From: Chamaecrista fasciculata
Taxonomy: Eukaryota; Streptophyta; Magnoliopsida; Fabales; Fabaceae
Length of the DNA stretch: 64,000 nt
NCBI GenBank assembly: GCA_003254925.1
Contig: QANZ01045516.1
Span: forward strand, 1,923 to 65,922
Reading direction: 5' to 3'
In this document: positions 1 through 11,807 of the stretch, piece by piece
Layout of the letters: every line of letters starts with the position of its first letter
Numbering within the stretch: the stretch's first letter is position 1
Program-made: the position numbers and the translations under genes
Notes under the pieces: model-generated
What the model saw: the letters and a program-made list of their open reading frames with translations, nothing else
Told to the model about the DNA's origin: nothing
Database searches by the model: none

Positions 1-512
1 TATGAGGGACAAAATTCCATCTTGGTCAACCACATTCCTCAGCACGGTAATCAACCAAACCCGTACTTAGCCCTTATGGCTACCCTGCTACGGGTAACGT
101 TAGACTAAGCCAAAGTCTGACAACTACAACGCCGGAATAATGAAGACCTCAGGTCTAAGGGCATCGTGACAGGTGTACAGGAGAAACTAGCTAATGACTA
201 AAACCCATGCAAGATTCTCCGGGTCAATCCAGCAACTCGCAACCCCTTACATAATTGCACCATGACTCTCGTACCAGCATCTAGTGCATGCATCTCTATG
301 CACCGAGGTCATGCTGGTCTTGGTTCATTTCAAGTTCCCACTTGAATGAGCGACCAGGGACAGTTTAGATTAATTATCCTATAATTAATCATGGACTGTT
401 ATCATAGTAAACATGCTAATAATATGATAACCATTAATTTATCTCTATAAATTAATTAATATGTTCACAACATATTTATAAAATGATTGGCCCTAGGGCA
501 CAATCTCCATTA
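1..512 (-). mobile_element. Older copia LTR end fragment
   Basis: This stretch resembles the end of the LTR at 5736-8047, but by eye it differs at roughly one base in eight. It closes with its own version of the LTR terminus (ctccatta at 505-512), and a second, much closer copy of the terminal 327 bases follows at once. It is therefore probably the end of an older relative, or a rearranged LTR, rather than a clean 3' LTR of the element to its right. The window edge cuts its left side. Confidence 0.6.
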
Positions 513-839
513 GCTAGCTCATGACTAAAACCCATGCAGGACTCTCCGGGTCGGTCCAGCAACTTGTAACACCTTGCATAATTGCACCTTGACTCTCGTA
601 AAGCATCGTATGCATGTATCTCCATACACCGAAGTCATGTTGGTCTTAGTTCATTCACATTCCCACATGAATAATCGACCAGGGACAGTTTTAGAATAAT
701 TATCACATAATTAATCAAGGATTGTTATCACAGTAAACATGTTAATAATATGATAACGACTCAATTTATCATCTATAAATTAGTCAATCAATATGTTCAT
801 ACATATAAAATGATTAGCCCTAGGGCACAATCTCCATCA
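513..839 (-). repeat. Partial 3' LTR of copia element
   Basis: These 327 bases align end to end with 7721-8047 with about nine differences and share the terminus ctccatca. The sequence after 839 (aactcccacttgcacta) is the polypurine tract when read on the minus strand, which marks 839 as the LTR edge. The rest of this LTR is missing or replaced by the diverged sequence at 1-512. Confidence 0.75.
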
Positions 840-1436
840 AACTCCCACTTGCACTAGGTACAATCATTAATCAAACTGTTCCTACACTAGGAACATCCAT
901 TAATGCGTCTAATCTCCATCGACGTTACATGGTGTTCATGTACGACCCGTGCTAGAGGTTTCGTAAGAGGATCGGCAACATTATCCTCGCCTGCTACTTT
1001 ACATATCTTGACATCACCTCTGTCAACCATCTCGGTGATATCGTTTGAGTATATACCACTGTTAGAAAATCAGTGGGGACCCACTCCCATTTGGTGTCTT
1101 TCCTGTCTCCACAGGGTGACCACCAAGCATACCTCAGAAACTAGTTTTACGGTCTGCGTCTCCACGCGACCAAACCCTATGTTGTAGAATCAGCAATCGT
1201 GCTCTGCTTGGAACCTTTCCAACTCACGATGCCACCGTTTAGGAGAAACACGTATCCAAACTGCAATTTAAAACCATGTTGGTCGGTTTGAAAAACGGGC
1301 ATCTGTGTAACCAATTAAACATCAGTTCCACCATAAACCAAGAATTCATCCTTAGTCCTTCTCAAGTACTTAAGGATGTTTTTGACAGCGGTCCAATGAT
1401 CCTCACCAGGGTCTTGTTGGAACTGGCTCGTCATGC

Positions 1437-2396
1437 TTAGGGAAAACCATGATTCATCGGTATGAATCCCTTCTTGGAATCCTGCATACTGAACCGTTTC
1501 AGTATCTTATCCAAGTATGTACTATGACTTAATCCAAGAAGCCTTCGAGATCTATCTCTATTGATCTTGATGCCTAGAATGTAGGCAGCTTCTCTTAAGT
1601 CCTTCATTGAGAATGATTTTCCCAACCAAGATTTCACAATCTCCAAAGTAGGGACATCATTTCCAATGAGCAATATGTCATCAACATAAAGCACCAAGAA
1701 AACAATCGTGCTCCCACTAACCTTCTTGTAAACACAAGACTCATCAGGGTTTTGCAAGAAGCCAAACTCTTTGACTACCTCATCAAAGCGATGATTCCAA
1801 TTTCGTGATGCTTGCTTCAATCCATAAATGGATCTCTGAAGCTTGCACACCTTCTCTGGTTCCTCTGGACATACAAACCCCTTAGGTTGTGTCATGTACA
1901 TATCCTTGGGCAGCCTTCCATTAAGGAATGCTGTTTTGACATCCATTTGCCATATCTCATAGTCATAATATGCGGCTATGGCAAGGAGGATCCTAATGGA
2001 CTTGGCCATTGCAACTGGGGACAACGTTTCATCATAGTCAATACCATGACATTGAGTGAACCCCTTTGCAACTAGCTTGGCCTTAAAGACATTAACGTTG
2101 CCATCCACGTTGGTTTTCTCTTTGAAAACCCACTTGCGCCCTACGACTTTTACACCTTTAGGTGGATCGATTAAGGTCCATACCTTATTGTCGTACATGG
2201 ATTGCATCTCTGCCTTCATGGCTTCAACCCATTTTTCAGAGTTGGGACCCACAATAGCTTCTTGATAGGTGGTCGGCTCACCACGCTCCATGAGCAACAC
2301 ATCCTTGTTCTTAGTCATCAAAAATTCATATCTTTGAGGTTGAGAACGTGTTCTATCAGACCTTTGTGGTCCTTGTGCTACTAGAGGAGCTTCCAA
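1437..2396 (-). pseudogene. Copia reverse transcriptase fragment
   Basis: A 319-codon stretch carries the start of the copia RVT_2 domain (WVFKEKTNVDGNV..KAKLVAKG), the catalytic block QMDVKTAFLNG and the second catalytic block LYVDDILLIGND. The RNase H part that should follow (840-1437) is no longer readable as one frame. It is a fossil part of the element at 513-8047. Confidence 0.85.
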
Positions 2397-2534
2397 AACG
2401 TCTTGTGGCTCTTCTCTAGTTTCCGTCTGCGCCTCTAGAATGTCTTGTGGATCTTGAACCTCTTAAAGTTCTATCTTACTCCTACTGTCTCTTTTGGAGA
2501 CAAAATCCTTTTTCCAAAAAGAATCCATTTCTGA

Positions 2535-3859
2535 CTATAAACACTTTGTTGTCAGATGGGTAATAGACATAATACCCCCTTGTTTCCTTGGGGTAACCCA
2601 CAAATAAACACTTGAGGGATTTGGGAGACAGTTTATCGTTAGGTTGTTGCTTAACATAAACCTCACATCCCCAAACCTCGAGGTAAGAAAAAATGGGCCT
2701 CTTCCCATTTCATATCTCATATGATGTCTTCTCAACTGCCTTAGACGGAACACGGTTAAGTGTGAACGCAGCAGTTTCTAGAGCATGCCCCCAAAAGGAT
2801 GGCGGAAGATCAGCTTGACTCATCATAGATCGGACCATATCTAATAAAGTCTGATTCCTCCTCTCAGAAACACCATTCCACTGTGGAGTTCCAAGAGGGG
2901 TAAGTTGTGAGACTACCCCACAACTTCTAAGATGCTCAATAAACTGATCTTAGCTCAAATACTCGCCTCCTCGATCGGATCGAAGGATTTTGATTTTCTT
3001 GCCAAGTTGGTTCTCTACTTCACTTTGAAATCTTTTGAACATTTCAAAAGACTCTGACTTGTGCTTCATTAGGTAGACATAGCCAAACCTACTGAAGTCG
3101 TCAGTGAACGTAATGAAGTATGAGTAACCACCTCTAGCTTGAGTACTCATGGGTCCACATACATCACCATGTATGATTCCCAATAAGTCAGGTGCTCTCT
3201 CACTGTGTCTAGTGAAGGGCGCCTTTGTCATCTTACCAAGTAAACAAGATTCGCAAGTATCATATGATTCAAAATCAAATGAACTTAGAAGTCCATCTTT
3301 ATGGAGCTTCACTAGGCATTTCTCGTTTATATGGCCTAAACGACAATGCCAAAGGTATGTAGGATTCGATTCGTTAATCTTAATCCTTTTGGTATCAATG
3401 TTATAGATATTGTTATCGTGTTGTCGTTCTAACTTTAAGATGTAATGATTATCTTGCAAATCACCATAAGCAAATAAAACATCATCTTTATAAATAGAAC
3501 ACATTCCATTGCCGTTTGCACATGTAAAACCTTCCTTATCCAAATAAGAAAGGGAAACAATGTTTGAACTTAATGAAGGTACATAATAACAATTATAAAA
3601 TAAGCTCAGAGGGCAACACATGCTCGCATGTTCCCACAACAACAACAGCAACTCTTGCTCTATTGCCCACACGTAGGTCCACCTCGCTTCTGTCCAGCTT
3701 TCTACTGTCTCTAAGACCCTTCACATTTGTACAAATGTGAGAACCACATGCTGTATCTAATACCCAAGTGGTTAAAGTAGACAAGTGAACGTTTATAACA
3801 GAGATACCCGAAGTAGAGACTTCACCGCTCTTCTTCTTCTTTTGATATTCCAAATACAA
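2535..3859 (-). pseudogene. Copia GAG-pre / integrase fragments
   Basis: The 2950-3672 piece contains the GAG-pre zinc-finger-like segment (LWHCRLGHI..CESCLLGKM) and the integrase core start (DVCGPM..GYSYFITFTDDFSR..LRSDRGGEY). The 3593-3859 piece overlaps the aspartic protease region (WVLDTACGSHIC, a variant of the usual D-S/T-G site). The 2535-2753 piece is the tail of the integrase region. The parts lie in the normal order for a copia polyprotein but are broken. Confidence 0.8.
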
Positions 3860-3950
3860 TTTGCAATTTCTTAAAAGGCAAATCGCATCCTTTGAAGGCT
3901 TCGCCTTCTTGGCAAGTTGTGGGTTAGGCTTGTCCCCTGGCTTGGTCTCA

Positions 3951-4229
3951 TCAAGACTGCATCATATGCAGCAACGTCCACAGAGTCATTGATGTGCTTC
4001 TCATAAGCAGTTCTTTGAGCTCTTGGAGTGTCGTTGGCAGGCTCTTCAGGGGAGGGTTTTCTAGGACATGAAGCTTTCTTTCTTGGGTGAGAACAATTCT
4101 CAAATTACGAAACCAGTCAAGGAAGTTCGCCCCATTTAACTTATCCTTCTCAAGGATAGATCGCAGTGATAACGCTGAACTATTGTTTGCCATTGATTCT
4201 ACAACTAAGATATGAAAGTTTATTAGCAA
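3951..4229 (-). pseudogene. Copia gag N-terminal remnant
   Basis: The segment resembles the beginning of a plant copia gag: a short N-terminus followed by a block around LRSILEKDKLNGANFLDWFR, which is the usual gag N-terminal motif (LNG.NY..W.R) of this group. It sits between the primer-binding side and the protease/integrase side, as expected. Only a fragment is left. Confidence 0.75.
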
Positions 4230-5719
4230 AAAGGTCCACTATTTTATAAAACCCAGCAAAATTATTATTAGTGGCTAAGATTCATATTTCACCAAAGTTT
4301 ACAGTCGCGGAGGCGATAATGCACCTTTAGGTTATTTAGGTAGGTAACTCTTTACCAATCACATCTCATGTGACTCTTAGAACTTTATGGGACTGTATCA
4401 TCGTATGATACTTATTATGCATGTTTATCCCATCTAATTCCTTGAGGTCCAAATCCGATTTGATAACCCCATTAAGTCACAATAAAACTCGTGAATGGCC
4501 AGGCTCAAAACAACGAGGCCGAAGCCCAACCCTATATCATCAAGGCCCACTAAACACGTGTCGCGGAGGCGATCACCGCATCCAACAAACCAATATTTCA
4601 ATAAGGCATTGTGTCGAATCTTCCATTCACCCGTGTCTCCTCAAGGTAAAAGTGGATACGTGTAGCGGAGGCTATCACTGCTCCACAATGAACAAGATTT
4701 TAACAGGGTGTTTTATTGATGACATTAAAACTTAAGATTTTATAAGGGTTCAATTTTATTTCAATTTTGGTTCAATTTTAAATCCAATTTTAAAATTAAA
4801 CGGATTTAAAATTGAACGAGTGTGCCAAGTGTTTTCCCCATGTATCATATACATTTAAACACATGCACAAATTTTGTATCTCATACAAAATCCTACGCTC
4901 GTATCGTATACGTGGTTGTGCGTAAAAATTATAAAACCGCATGTTAAACTCGCGTACTCTAATCATGTATCTAGCGCCATTTGCATCACATACAAATAAT
5001 CTAAATGCATAAAAATAACCGTGTTTAGATATGGCCCATCTACTTTAAATTCCCTCAAGCCAATGAGAGAATCTTTCCAAAAAAAAAAAAGAAAATACAT
5101 TGGGAAACCTCATTTAAACATATGAGGGGAGTGAGGTGAGAAAAGAAATTTACATAAAAAATTTAGGGAGACGACACGCAGGCCGTATTTACCAAAAAGA
5201 CCTAGAGCCATATCCAACACCATATTTAAACATACATGAACAATTCACATATATAAATATATAAACACGGCAAACATACAACACACACAAAAAAACGATT
5301 TTCTTGATTGTGTTCAATTAGGGTTTGTGCAATTTAACATGCCCTCTTGAAAAATTAAGTCTTGCATCAATAACTAAAGAATTCAAGAATCATATTCAAG
5401 AATTTGAATTATTGACCCAAAAACTTATAAATTCATAATTTTAAAATTTGCAGCCACCCTACAATATTATAATCAAAACAATTTTAATTAAAAATATATA
5501 TAGGGTTAGAAAAAGACCTAAAAATTCCAAGAAAAATTTTAAACCAATCATATTGATTTCCTTATGTATCAAATACATAAATTTTGCACCAAACTTTAGA
5601 TTAGGTTCGAAAAATTCATGTGGTAGATTTTCGCAAAATTAAGCATACGAATGAAAAACTGTAAACATCCAACATACATCTCATGTACATCACAAAACTA
5701 GAATAAACACAAGATTAGC
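4230..5719 (-). mobile_element. Copia 5' untranslated internal region
   Basis: AT-rich internal sequence between the gag remnant and the primer-binding site. Near 4553-4700 a short unit recurs, each copy with cgtgt(c/a)gcggaggc(g/t)atcac. No coding region can be supported; the small ORFs here have no recognisable domain. Confidence 0.6.
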
Positions 5720-5734
5720 GTGGCTCTGATACCA
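5720..5734 (-). other. Primer-binding site (initiator tRNA-Met)
   Basis: On the minus strand this reads tggtatcagagccac, one base inside the 5' LTR. TGGTATCAGAGC is the complement of the 3' end of initiator methionine tRNA and is the standard primer site of plant copia elements. It fixes the orientation of the element and the inner LTR edge at 5736. Confidence 0.85.
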
Positions 5735-5735
5735 C

Positions 5736-8047
5736 TGTTGGGAAATTATAGAGCGAGCGCAGCGGAAGAAAAGGTAAAAATTAAAAAATTTTCGCATAGC
5801 CTATAATTTCCTTCTAGGATCTACTAATTGTGTTTATGCTAGATAGAAAAGATGTTTACCTCTAAATCAAACGGTAGCTTTAAACTCGCGAATCCAAGAA
5901 GCCCACGCACACGTGTTCTTCCTCTGCCGGTGATCCACACGAACAGTTTGGCAGATACCCAGGTGCTAGCCTCCAATCTCTTCTTCCCAAGAGATTATGA
6001 GAACCAATCTACAATCTTGAATTTTTCCAAGAACTCTTCTTGAAATATCCCAAGATACAAAGTGGCGCATAAGAGAGATGAGCACACTACCAAGAACCAA
6101 TTTCTTGGTGCCTCCCTTTCTCTTTTTCACACAAAGATCGCCCTAAGCCCTAACCTTTAGGGTTAGCTCGACTTTTCACACACCTATGAGTGAGTCGAAC
6201 TATTCTCCTCTCTCCAAGTTTAGGGTTTTGAAAAACCTCTCACTTACTTGAATGTGTTAGGCGACTTGGGGAGGGTGTGTGTGTGTTTATATATAGTTTC
6301 ATTAGGGTTAGGGAATCACATTCCCTAACTCATGAAATTAGGGAATTTGCAATAAAGAAATCTTGAATTATGATATTACACTAATATTATAATTCAAAAC
6401 AAAAAGGCAATTTAAATTTAAATTTCAAGATCAAATCTTGAAAACTAAATCTTGAATGCCCAATCCCCATTGGTCAAGAGGATTTGAATTCTTAATTAAA
6501 ATATTACATAAATATGTTAATTTGAAATTTAAGATGCAATCTTGAAATCCAAAATGCAAGATCAAATCTTGCCCATTGGATGTCAACCATGCGCCATCCT
6601 CCATACCAATTTATAGGAATTTAATAATTAAAATAATAACCCTAACTCTTAGGGAGTTATAACCAACTTATTAATTTCCCTAACAAATTGAATTAAAATA
6701 TTACCCTAATATCTTTAATTCAAATTTGAATCTTGAATTCAAATTCCCTAACAATATTGAATTAAAATATTACCCTAATATTTTTAATTCAAACTTGAAT
6801 CAAAATCAAATCTTGAATTCAAATTCAAATCTTAATTTAAATTCAAATCTTGATTTAAATTAACAAAACAATTTTATTAATTAAACCAAGAAGAGGCGCC
6901 ACCCTCTCTTCTTGTTATCCAATATTAAAGAATTTAATAAATCAATAATCCCCTAACTTTTAGGAGGCTTATCCAATTTATTATTCCTTAATATTTTAAA
7001 CAAGAATCCAATTGCAAATAGATTAATCAAATTAACTATTTAACAATTAATATATTTAAACTTGTCTAACAAATTTAAATATCATAAACGTAGATATTAT
7101 TTAAGACAAGACTTCATGTCCTAAGACATTCAACTATGTCTTAAATTGTGTAACTAAAGTGACTCACGAATTAACCCTAATTCGTGTCCCAATATGGTAT
7201 CTTGATCCTGCTCGTGTGTGACCCAGCAGGCTTCACGTGAAGTTGGCAGCAAGTCATCTCTATGACTCACAAGTCGAGAGCGGACTCTAGCAAGCCATCA
7301 CGACTACCCAAAACACGTGAGTTTATCGTTTTAACGTCAAACGACTTAACCTTAGTACCACCTTGTCTTGATCCCGATTGTCACACGATATTTTGGTCAT
7401 GGATAAAGCACGGGAAAGTCATCTTTAATCCAAACCATAACTTTCTCGATTCCTTGAGTTAGTCACATTTTTCTGTGTGGCCACACATTCCTTGGACAGA
7501 CTCATCGAGGGGCCCAGTTAAATATCTCTCAACTTAAAGAGGGAAAAAATTCCTTCTTGGTCAACCACATTCCTCAGCACGGTAAACAACCAAACTCGTA
7601 CCTAGCCTGTATGGATACCTTGTTACGGACAACGTTGGACTAGGCCAAAGTTCGATATCTACAACGCCGAAATAGTCAAGACCTCAGGTCTAAGGGCATC
7701 GTGACAGGTGTACAGGAGATGCTAGCTCATGACTAAAACCCATGCAGGACTCTCCGGGTCGGTCCAGCAACTTGTAACCACTTACATAATTGCACCATGA
7801 CTCTCGTAAAGCGTCGTATGCATGTATCTCCATACACCGAAGTCATGTTGGTCTTAGTTCATTCACATTCCCACATGAATAATCGACCAGGGACAGTTTT
7901 TGAATAATTATCACATAATTAATCAAGGATTGTTATCACAGTAAACATGCTAATAATATGATAACGACTCAATTTATCATCTATAAATTAGTCAATCAAT
8001 ATGTTCATACATATAAAATGATTGGCCCTAAGGCACAATCTCCATCA
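5736..8047 (-). repeat. Copia 5' LTR, 2312 bases
   Basis: The plus strand begins tgttgggaaatt and ends aatctccatca, the TG...CA ends expected of an LTR. The inner edge touches the primer-binding site and the outer edge lies 18 bases from the PPR stop codon. The interior (about 6690-6860) contains a run of short tandem repeats built on aattaaaatattaccctaat and aaattcaaatctt. The LTR is on the same strand as the PPR gene, so a transcript leaving that gene enters this LTR in the sense direction. Confidence 0.85.
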
Positions 8048-8065
8048 GTTTCCATTTTCAAGAAA

Positions 8066-10267
8066 TCACCAGAAGTCTTTGCAAGAACAATAACCATCCT
8101 TAAAATGATGAAATCTATTAGCATCTCTTAAAATAATCTCCCTCGCTGTGACTTTGGATATTAATTTGGTTGCAGAATGACAATCGCCACAAACCCGTAA
8201 GTTCTTCATAACTCTAATCGGCATCCCTTCAGGCACTTTTAAGAGTCCGTATGCTATAGCCAGTTTTTCGCTATGATGAGCTAAGCTATAAATCTTCTCT
8301 TCGTCATCCACATCATGAAGCACAAAACTACCATCAGGAATGTACCCAGCTTCTCTTAACAATCCACCTAACCTCTCCAACAATTTCATGATAGCCGGCT
8401 GCTCGGGATGGCCCTCGCTATCTCCACCGGTGAACATATGCACCTTTTTGTCCACCACAATCCAACTACAGCCGGGTGATTTGCTCACACTTCTTGTTCT
8501 TATTTTTTTCCTGAGGTTTTCCACATCCCTCCATCTTCCTTTATATGCATAGAGGTGTGAAAGCAAGATATATGGCCCGGAATTTTTTGGTTCAAGCTGT
8601 GTAAGTTTTTCTGCTGCAACTTCAGCCACATCAAGCTTCATATGGATTCTGCATGCACCTAGCAATGCACCCCAAATAATAGCATCCGCTTCCATTGGCA
8701 TGTTTTCTATTAGCTTCATTGCATCATTTACCTTGCCTGCTCGGCCTAGCAAATCAACCATGCAAGCATAGTGCTCTATTCCTGGCTCCACTTGGTATTT
8801 GCTTTTCATTGATTCAAAGAACTCAAGCCCTTTTTTCACATTTCCACTGTAACTACAAGCCGAAAGAACACCAATGAAGGTAACATTATCTGGTGAAACT
8901 CCAGAGGAACACATCTCATAAAAAACATTTAAAGCTTCTTCTACCAAACCATGCTGGGCATAACCTGTGATCATAGAGTTCCACATAACAGCATCCTTAA
9001 AAGCAAACATTTTGAAAACACGGTTTGCTTTGACGAGCTCACCGCATTTAACATACATTGTAATCAAAGCCGAGGCAACATATACATCATGATCAAATTG
9101 GAACTTCACCAACTGATCATGAATCTGTCTACCATAATCAAGGGCAGCAAGGCTGGCACAAACAGAAAGAATGCTGATCAAAGAAGGGAAGGTCAGCCCA
9201 AAGCCTTCTCTTTGCATCCGAACAAACATACTTAGGGCTTCCAACTCAAATCCTTTCCGCTCATGAACCTTAATTATTGCACTCCATGTTCCATCATCCT
9301 TTTCCTTCATTTGCTCAAAAACCCGTCTTGCTTCAGCTATCTCCCCACAATGACCAAATGCCATAATCATTGCATTACAAGCAGCAACTGTCTTTACTGG
9401 CATTGCATAAAAAAGCTCTGAAGCTTCTCTTATGCGCTCACAATGAACGTATCCTGTAAGCATCGCCGTCCAAGACACCTCATTTTTCTCTGGCATTACC
9501 TCAAAAAGCTTTCTTGCAATGTCCACCTGCTGATTACGTGCATACCCTGAAATCATTGTAGTCCACGTAACAGCATTCCTGCACGGTATTTCATCAAATA
9601 GTTCACGAGCTTCAGCTAAACGACCTTGCTGACAATACCCTCCAATCATGTTAGTACTAACCACGACGTCTTTGGCCGGCATTATATCAAACAGCTTGCG
9701 TGCATCCTCAATTCGACCTTCTTGAAGTAATCCACCCAACATTACTGTCCATGATACCACATTCTTTTCAGGCATTTGCCAGAAAAGTGATTCTGCCTCT
9801 GCAATCATTCCCTCTTGAACATAGCCCCTAACCATAGAAGTCCATGAAACAACATTCCGCTCAGGCATCACATCGAATATTTTCCTCGCCTCACTAACCA
9901 TGCCATTTTTCACGTACCCTGAGATCAAACCATTCCAAGAAATAGTATTCCTTTCGGGCATTCTGTCAAACAGAACCTTGGCTTCATGGGGCTGATTATT
10001 TTGAAAGTACCCAGCAATAATAGCATTCCAGGAAGCAATGCTTCTTTCACGCATTTCATCAAACACCCTCCGTGCATTCTCGATTTGACCTGTGCGTGAG
10101 TAACGTGATATCACAGAATTCAATGTAATAGCATTACTAGTACAGTATAATCTACAGGCGAAGAATACTGTCCGCGTAGAAATTCGACACAAAGTTTCAT
10201 AACCCATGAATATAAAGAGGCTTCTCAACTTTGACTTGGTCGGCGAAGAAAATACAGTGGAGAACAT
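8066..10267 (-). CDS. DYW-type pentatricopeptide repeat protein, mitochondrial-like
   Basis: A 733-residue, intronless PPR protein of the PLS-DYW class. About a dozen PPR units run from residue ~45 to ~560, mostly with the short S-type ending (..VSWTAMLTGYV.., ..RNVVSWTSMVRGY..), then an E region and a DYW cytidine-deaminase domain. The DYW zinc and catalytic residues are present: HSE at 665-667, C693-G-D-C696 and the CSC near 727-729. Such proteins bind organelle RNA and edit C to U. The sequence closely follows what I recall of Arabidopsis At1g56690, which is annotated mitochondrial. The protein ends DFW instead of DYW. A second ATG at residue 21 is an equally good start. A copia LTR begins 18 bases after the stop. 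Confidence 0.93.
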   Translation of the reverse strand: MFSTVFSSPTKSKLRSLFIFMGYETLCRISTRTVFFACRLYCTSNAITLNSVISRYSRTGQIENARRVFDEMRERSIASWNAIIAGYFQNNQPHEAKVLFDRMPERNTISWNGLISGYVKNGMVSEARKIFDVMPERNVVSWTSMVRGYVQEGMIAEAESLFWQMPEKNVVSWTVMLGGLLQEGRIEDARKLFDIMPAKDVVVSTNMIGGYCQQGRLAEARELFDEIPCRNAVTWTTMISGYARNQQVDIARKLFEVMPEKNEVSWTAMLTGYVHCERIREASELFYAMPVKTVAACNAMIMAFGHCGEIAEARRVFEQMKEKDDGTWSAIIKVHERKGFELEALSMFVRMQREGFGLTFPSLISILSVCASLAALDYGRQIHDQLVKFQFDHDVYVASALITMYVKCGELVKANRVFKMFAFKDAVMWNSMITGYAQHGLVEEALNVFYEMCSSGVSPDNVTFIGVLSACSYSGNVKKGLEFFESMKSKYQVEPGIEHYACMVDLLGRAGKVNDAMKLIENMPMEADAIIWGALLGACRIHMKLDVAEVAAEKLTQLEPKNSGPYILLSHLYAYKGRWRDVENLRKKIRTRSVSKSPGCSWIVVDKKVHMFTGGDSEGHPEQPAIMKLLERLGGLLREAGYIPDGSFVLHDVDDEEKIYSLAHHSEKLAIAYGLLKVPEGMPIRVMKNLRVCGDCHSATKLISKVTAREIILRDANRFHHFKDGYCSCKDFW

Positions 10268-10985
10268 TTTCTTGTGGTCAAAGAGAAAATTCTATATCCA
10301 TCAAATATCCAAACGGGCTTGATAAATACGAAATAGGATCCCATGTAGTTCTTAATTATACATTTCTACCTGTAGTTCGATGAATCGTAGTTTAATCCAT
10401 CGCCCAACAATGTGCCACGTCAGTAAAATTGTGCTTCAGTGAAGCTATGCGTTTGTTTTTCCACGTCCAATTCTGATTCTCTGCCTTCGAAACGGAAGTT
10501 TCTAAACACTACAAAGACCAAAGTTGTTCACAAATGTCAACAAGAGTGATTGAACATCAAGAATCATCAACAAAATAGCAGCAAACCAGTCATTAAACCA
10601 GAAAATCAAGACCAAGGCTTGGAGAGTTAAAAATGGAAGAGAAAATGAAGGAGAAGACACAAACCAAGAAACTTGGGGAAGTGGCCGACGGGTGGTGGTC
10701 GACGGCGTCTGGGGGTGTTGTGGTGGAGGACGACGAATGGCTGAGGATGCAAAAATAGGTCTCAAGCTTTGTGGGTTTTAAATTTGAGCTGGAGGGACTC
10801 GATTGAAATTGTTGAAACTTTGTGGGTGCAAGTGGTAATTTAGGCACAGAGTTCAGAAGCTAAAATTATTGTTTTTCCCAAGAAAAATAAATTTCTTTCC
10901 AAACAGTTCCCAAAAGAAATTCGAAAAGCAAAAACTATTGAATGATCTAATAATCAACGACAAAACTAAGCAAGCGATCCATAGA
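10268..10985. other. PPR upstream region with a GC-rich patch
   Basis: This holds the PPR promoter side (10268-10500), with no convincing TATA box. Then comes a patch of higher GC content at about 10640-10760, rich in cgacg and ggtggt. Two overlapping minus-strand ORFs of 84-87 codons cover the patch but show no domain. The patch resembles the GC-rich cores seen inside several repeats of this window, so it may be a repeat remnant. I would not call a gene. Confidence 0.4.
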
Positions 10986-11363
10986 GGCAAAAATACTAAT
11001 TTTGTACCTAAACTTTATGTTAACTGTTAATTTCATTCTCAATCTTTTTTTACCGTCAATTTTGTGCCCAATATTTTACATTCTGGTCAGTTTTATCATT
11101 TGACTAACTTCTTTTAGTAAATTAACAATAGACTGAATTATGTTTTTCAATATGAGTTAGGATTTGAGTTTCTTTTCCTATCAATTTTACATTATATATC
11201 ATTAGTCACATAGATTCTTTTGTTAATATTTGGCTAAATTAAGAGCAAATGATAAAATTGATCAAAATATGAAATACTAGGAACGCAATCTACAACAAAA
11301 AAACGATTGGGGACGAAATTGACAATTAGTGTAAAGTTTGAGAACGAACTTAATACTTTTACC
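10986..11363. mobile_element. Inverted-repeat MITE (ggcaaaa family)
   Basis: The left end (ggcaaaaatactaattttg) and the reverse complement of the right end (ggtaaaagtattaagttcg) match over about 60 bases, including the shared inner block aattgtcaatttcg or its variant. There is no coding capacity. A clear target duplication was not found. Related pieces occur at 13195-13276 and 59983-60300. Confidence 0.65.
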
Positions 11364-11374
11364 TTACCAACATT

Positions 11375-11799
11375 TAGGGATGATCAAAATACCTAAACCC
11401 AATGGGCACCTTGAAATTTTACCCTATGACCTAAACTCATGCTTAATGGTACCGGGTCTAAGTATGGTGGTACCGGACCCATAATAATAAATATTTATTT
11501 TTATATAAAAAAATACAATACCTTAATACTTTTTGTTGAGAAAATATTAAATATTTCATAAATATTGAAATATTTTAATAATGCATTCTTGTTTATGATT
11601 TATTTTTTCATTTTTAATAGTTAGAAATACAAAAAGTTGAATGAAAATCAATTTTATATTTATAAAATATAATTTATTTTAAAATTTCTCCGAGTGGGTT
11701 CTGGGTATTAGGATTAGACTACCTAACAAATATAAGGATAAGGATGATGATTGATTTTGATACTCACCCATTTTCGGGTTCGGGAATCATAATACTCTA
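11375..11799. mobile_element. hAT-like MITE with 8-bp target duplication
   Basis: The ends are tagggatgat on the left and, as reverse complement of the right end, tagagtattatgat. The element is flanked on both sides by ccaacatt (11367-11374 and 11800-11807), an exact 8-base direct repeat typical of hAT insertion. It is 425 bases, non-coding and AT-rich, and contains gggttc/accggacc subterminal motifs. Confidence 0.65.
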
Positions 11800-11807
11800 C
11801 CAACATT

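Larger units (their letters stand above)
513..8047 (-). mobile_element. Ty1/copia LTR retrotransposon, decayed
   Basis: The element is read on the minus strand: 5' LTR at 5736-8047, primer-binding site just inside it, gag remnant near 4.0-4.2 kb, GAG-pre/integrase at 2.9-3.9 kb, reverse transcriptase at 1.4-2.4 kb, polypurine tract at about 840-851, and the last 327 bases of a 3' LTR at 513-839. The order integrase before reverse transcriptase is that of Ty1/copia. The coding part is broken in several places, so this is a fossil. The two LTR ends differ at about 9 of 323 bases by hand count, which suggests an insertion within the last one or two million years at usual plant rates. The lineage was not resolved. 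Confidence 0.85.

Noticed and set aside
5720-5734. tRNA gene fragment
   Set aside because: It is the retrotransposon primer-binding site, with no cloverleaf around it.
10502-10847. Two overlapping minus-strand ORFs upstream of the PPR gene
   Set aside because: Low-complexity Ser/Pro/Thr-rich products in a GC-rich patch, no domain, no splice partner found.
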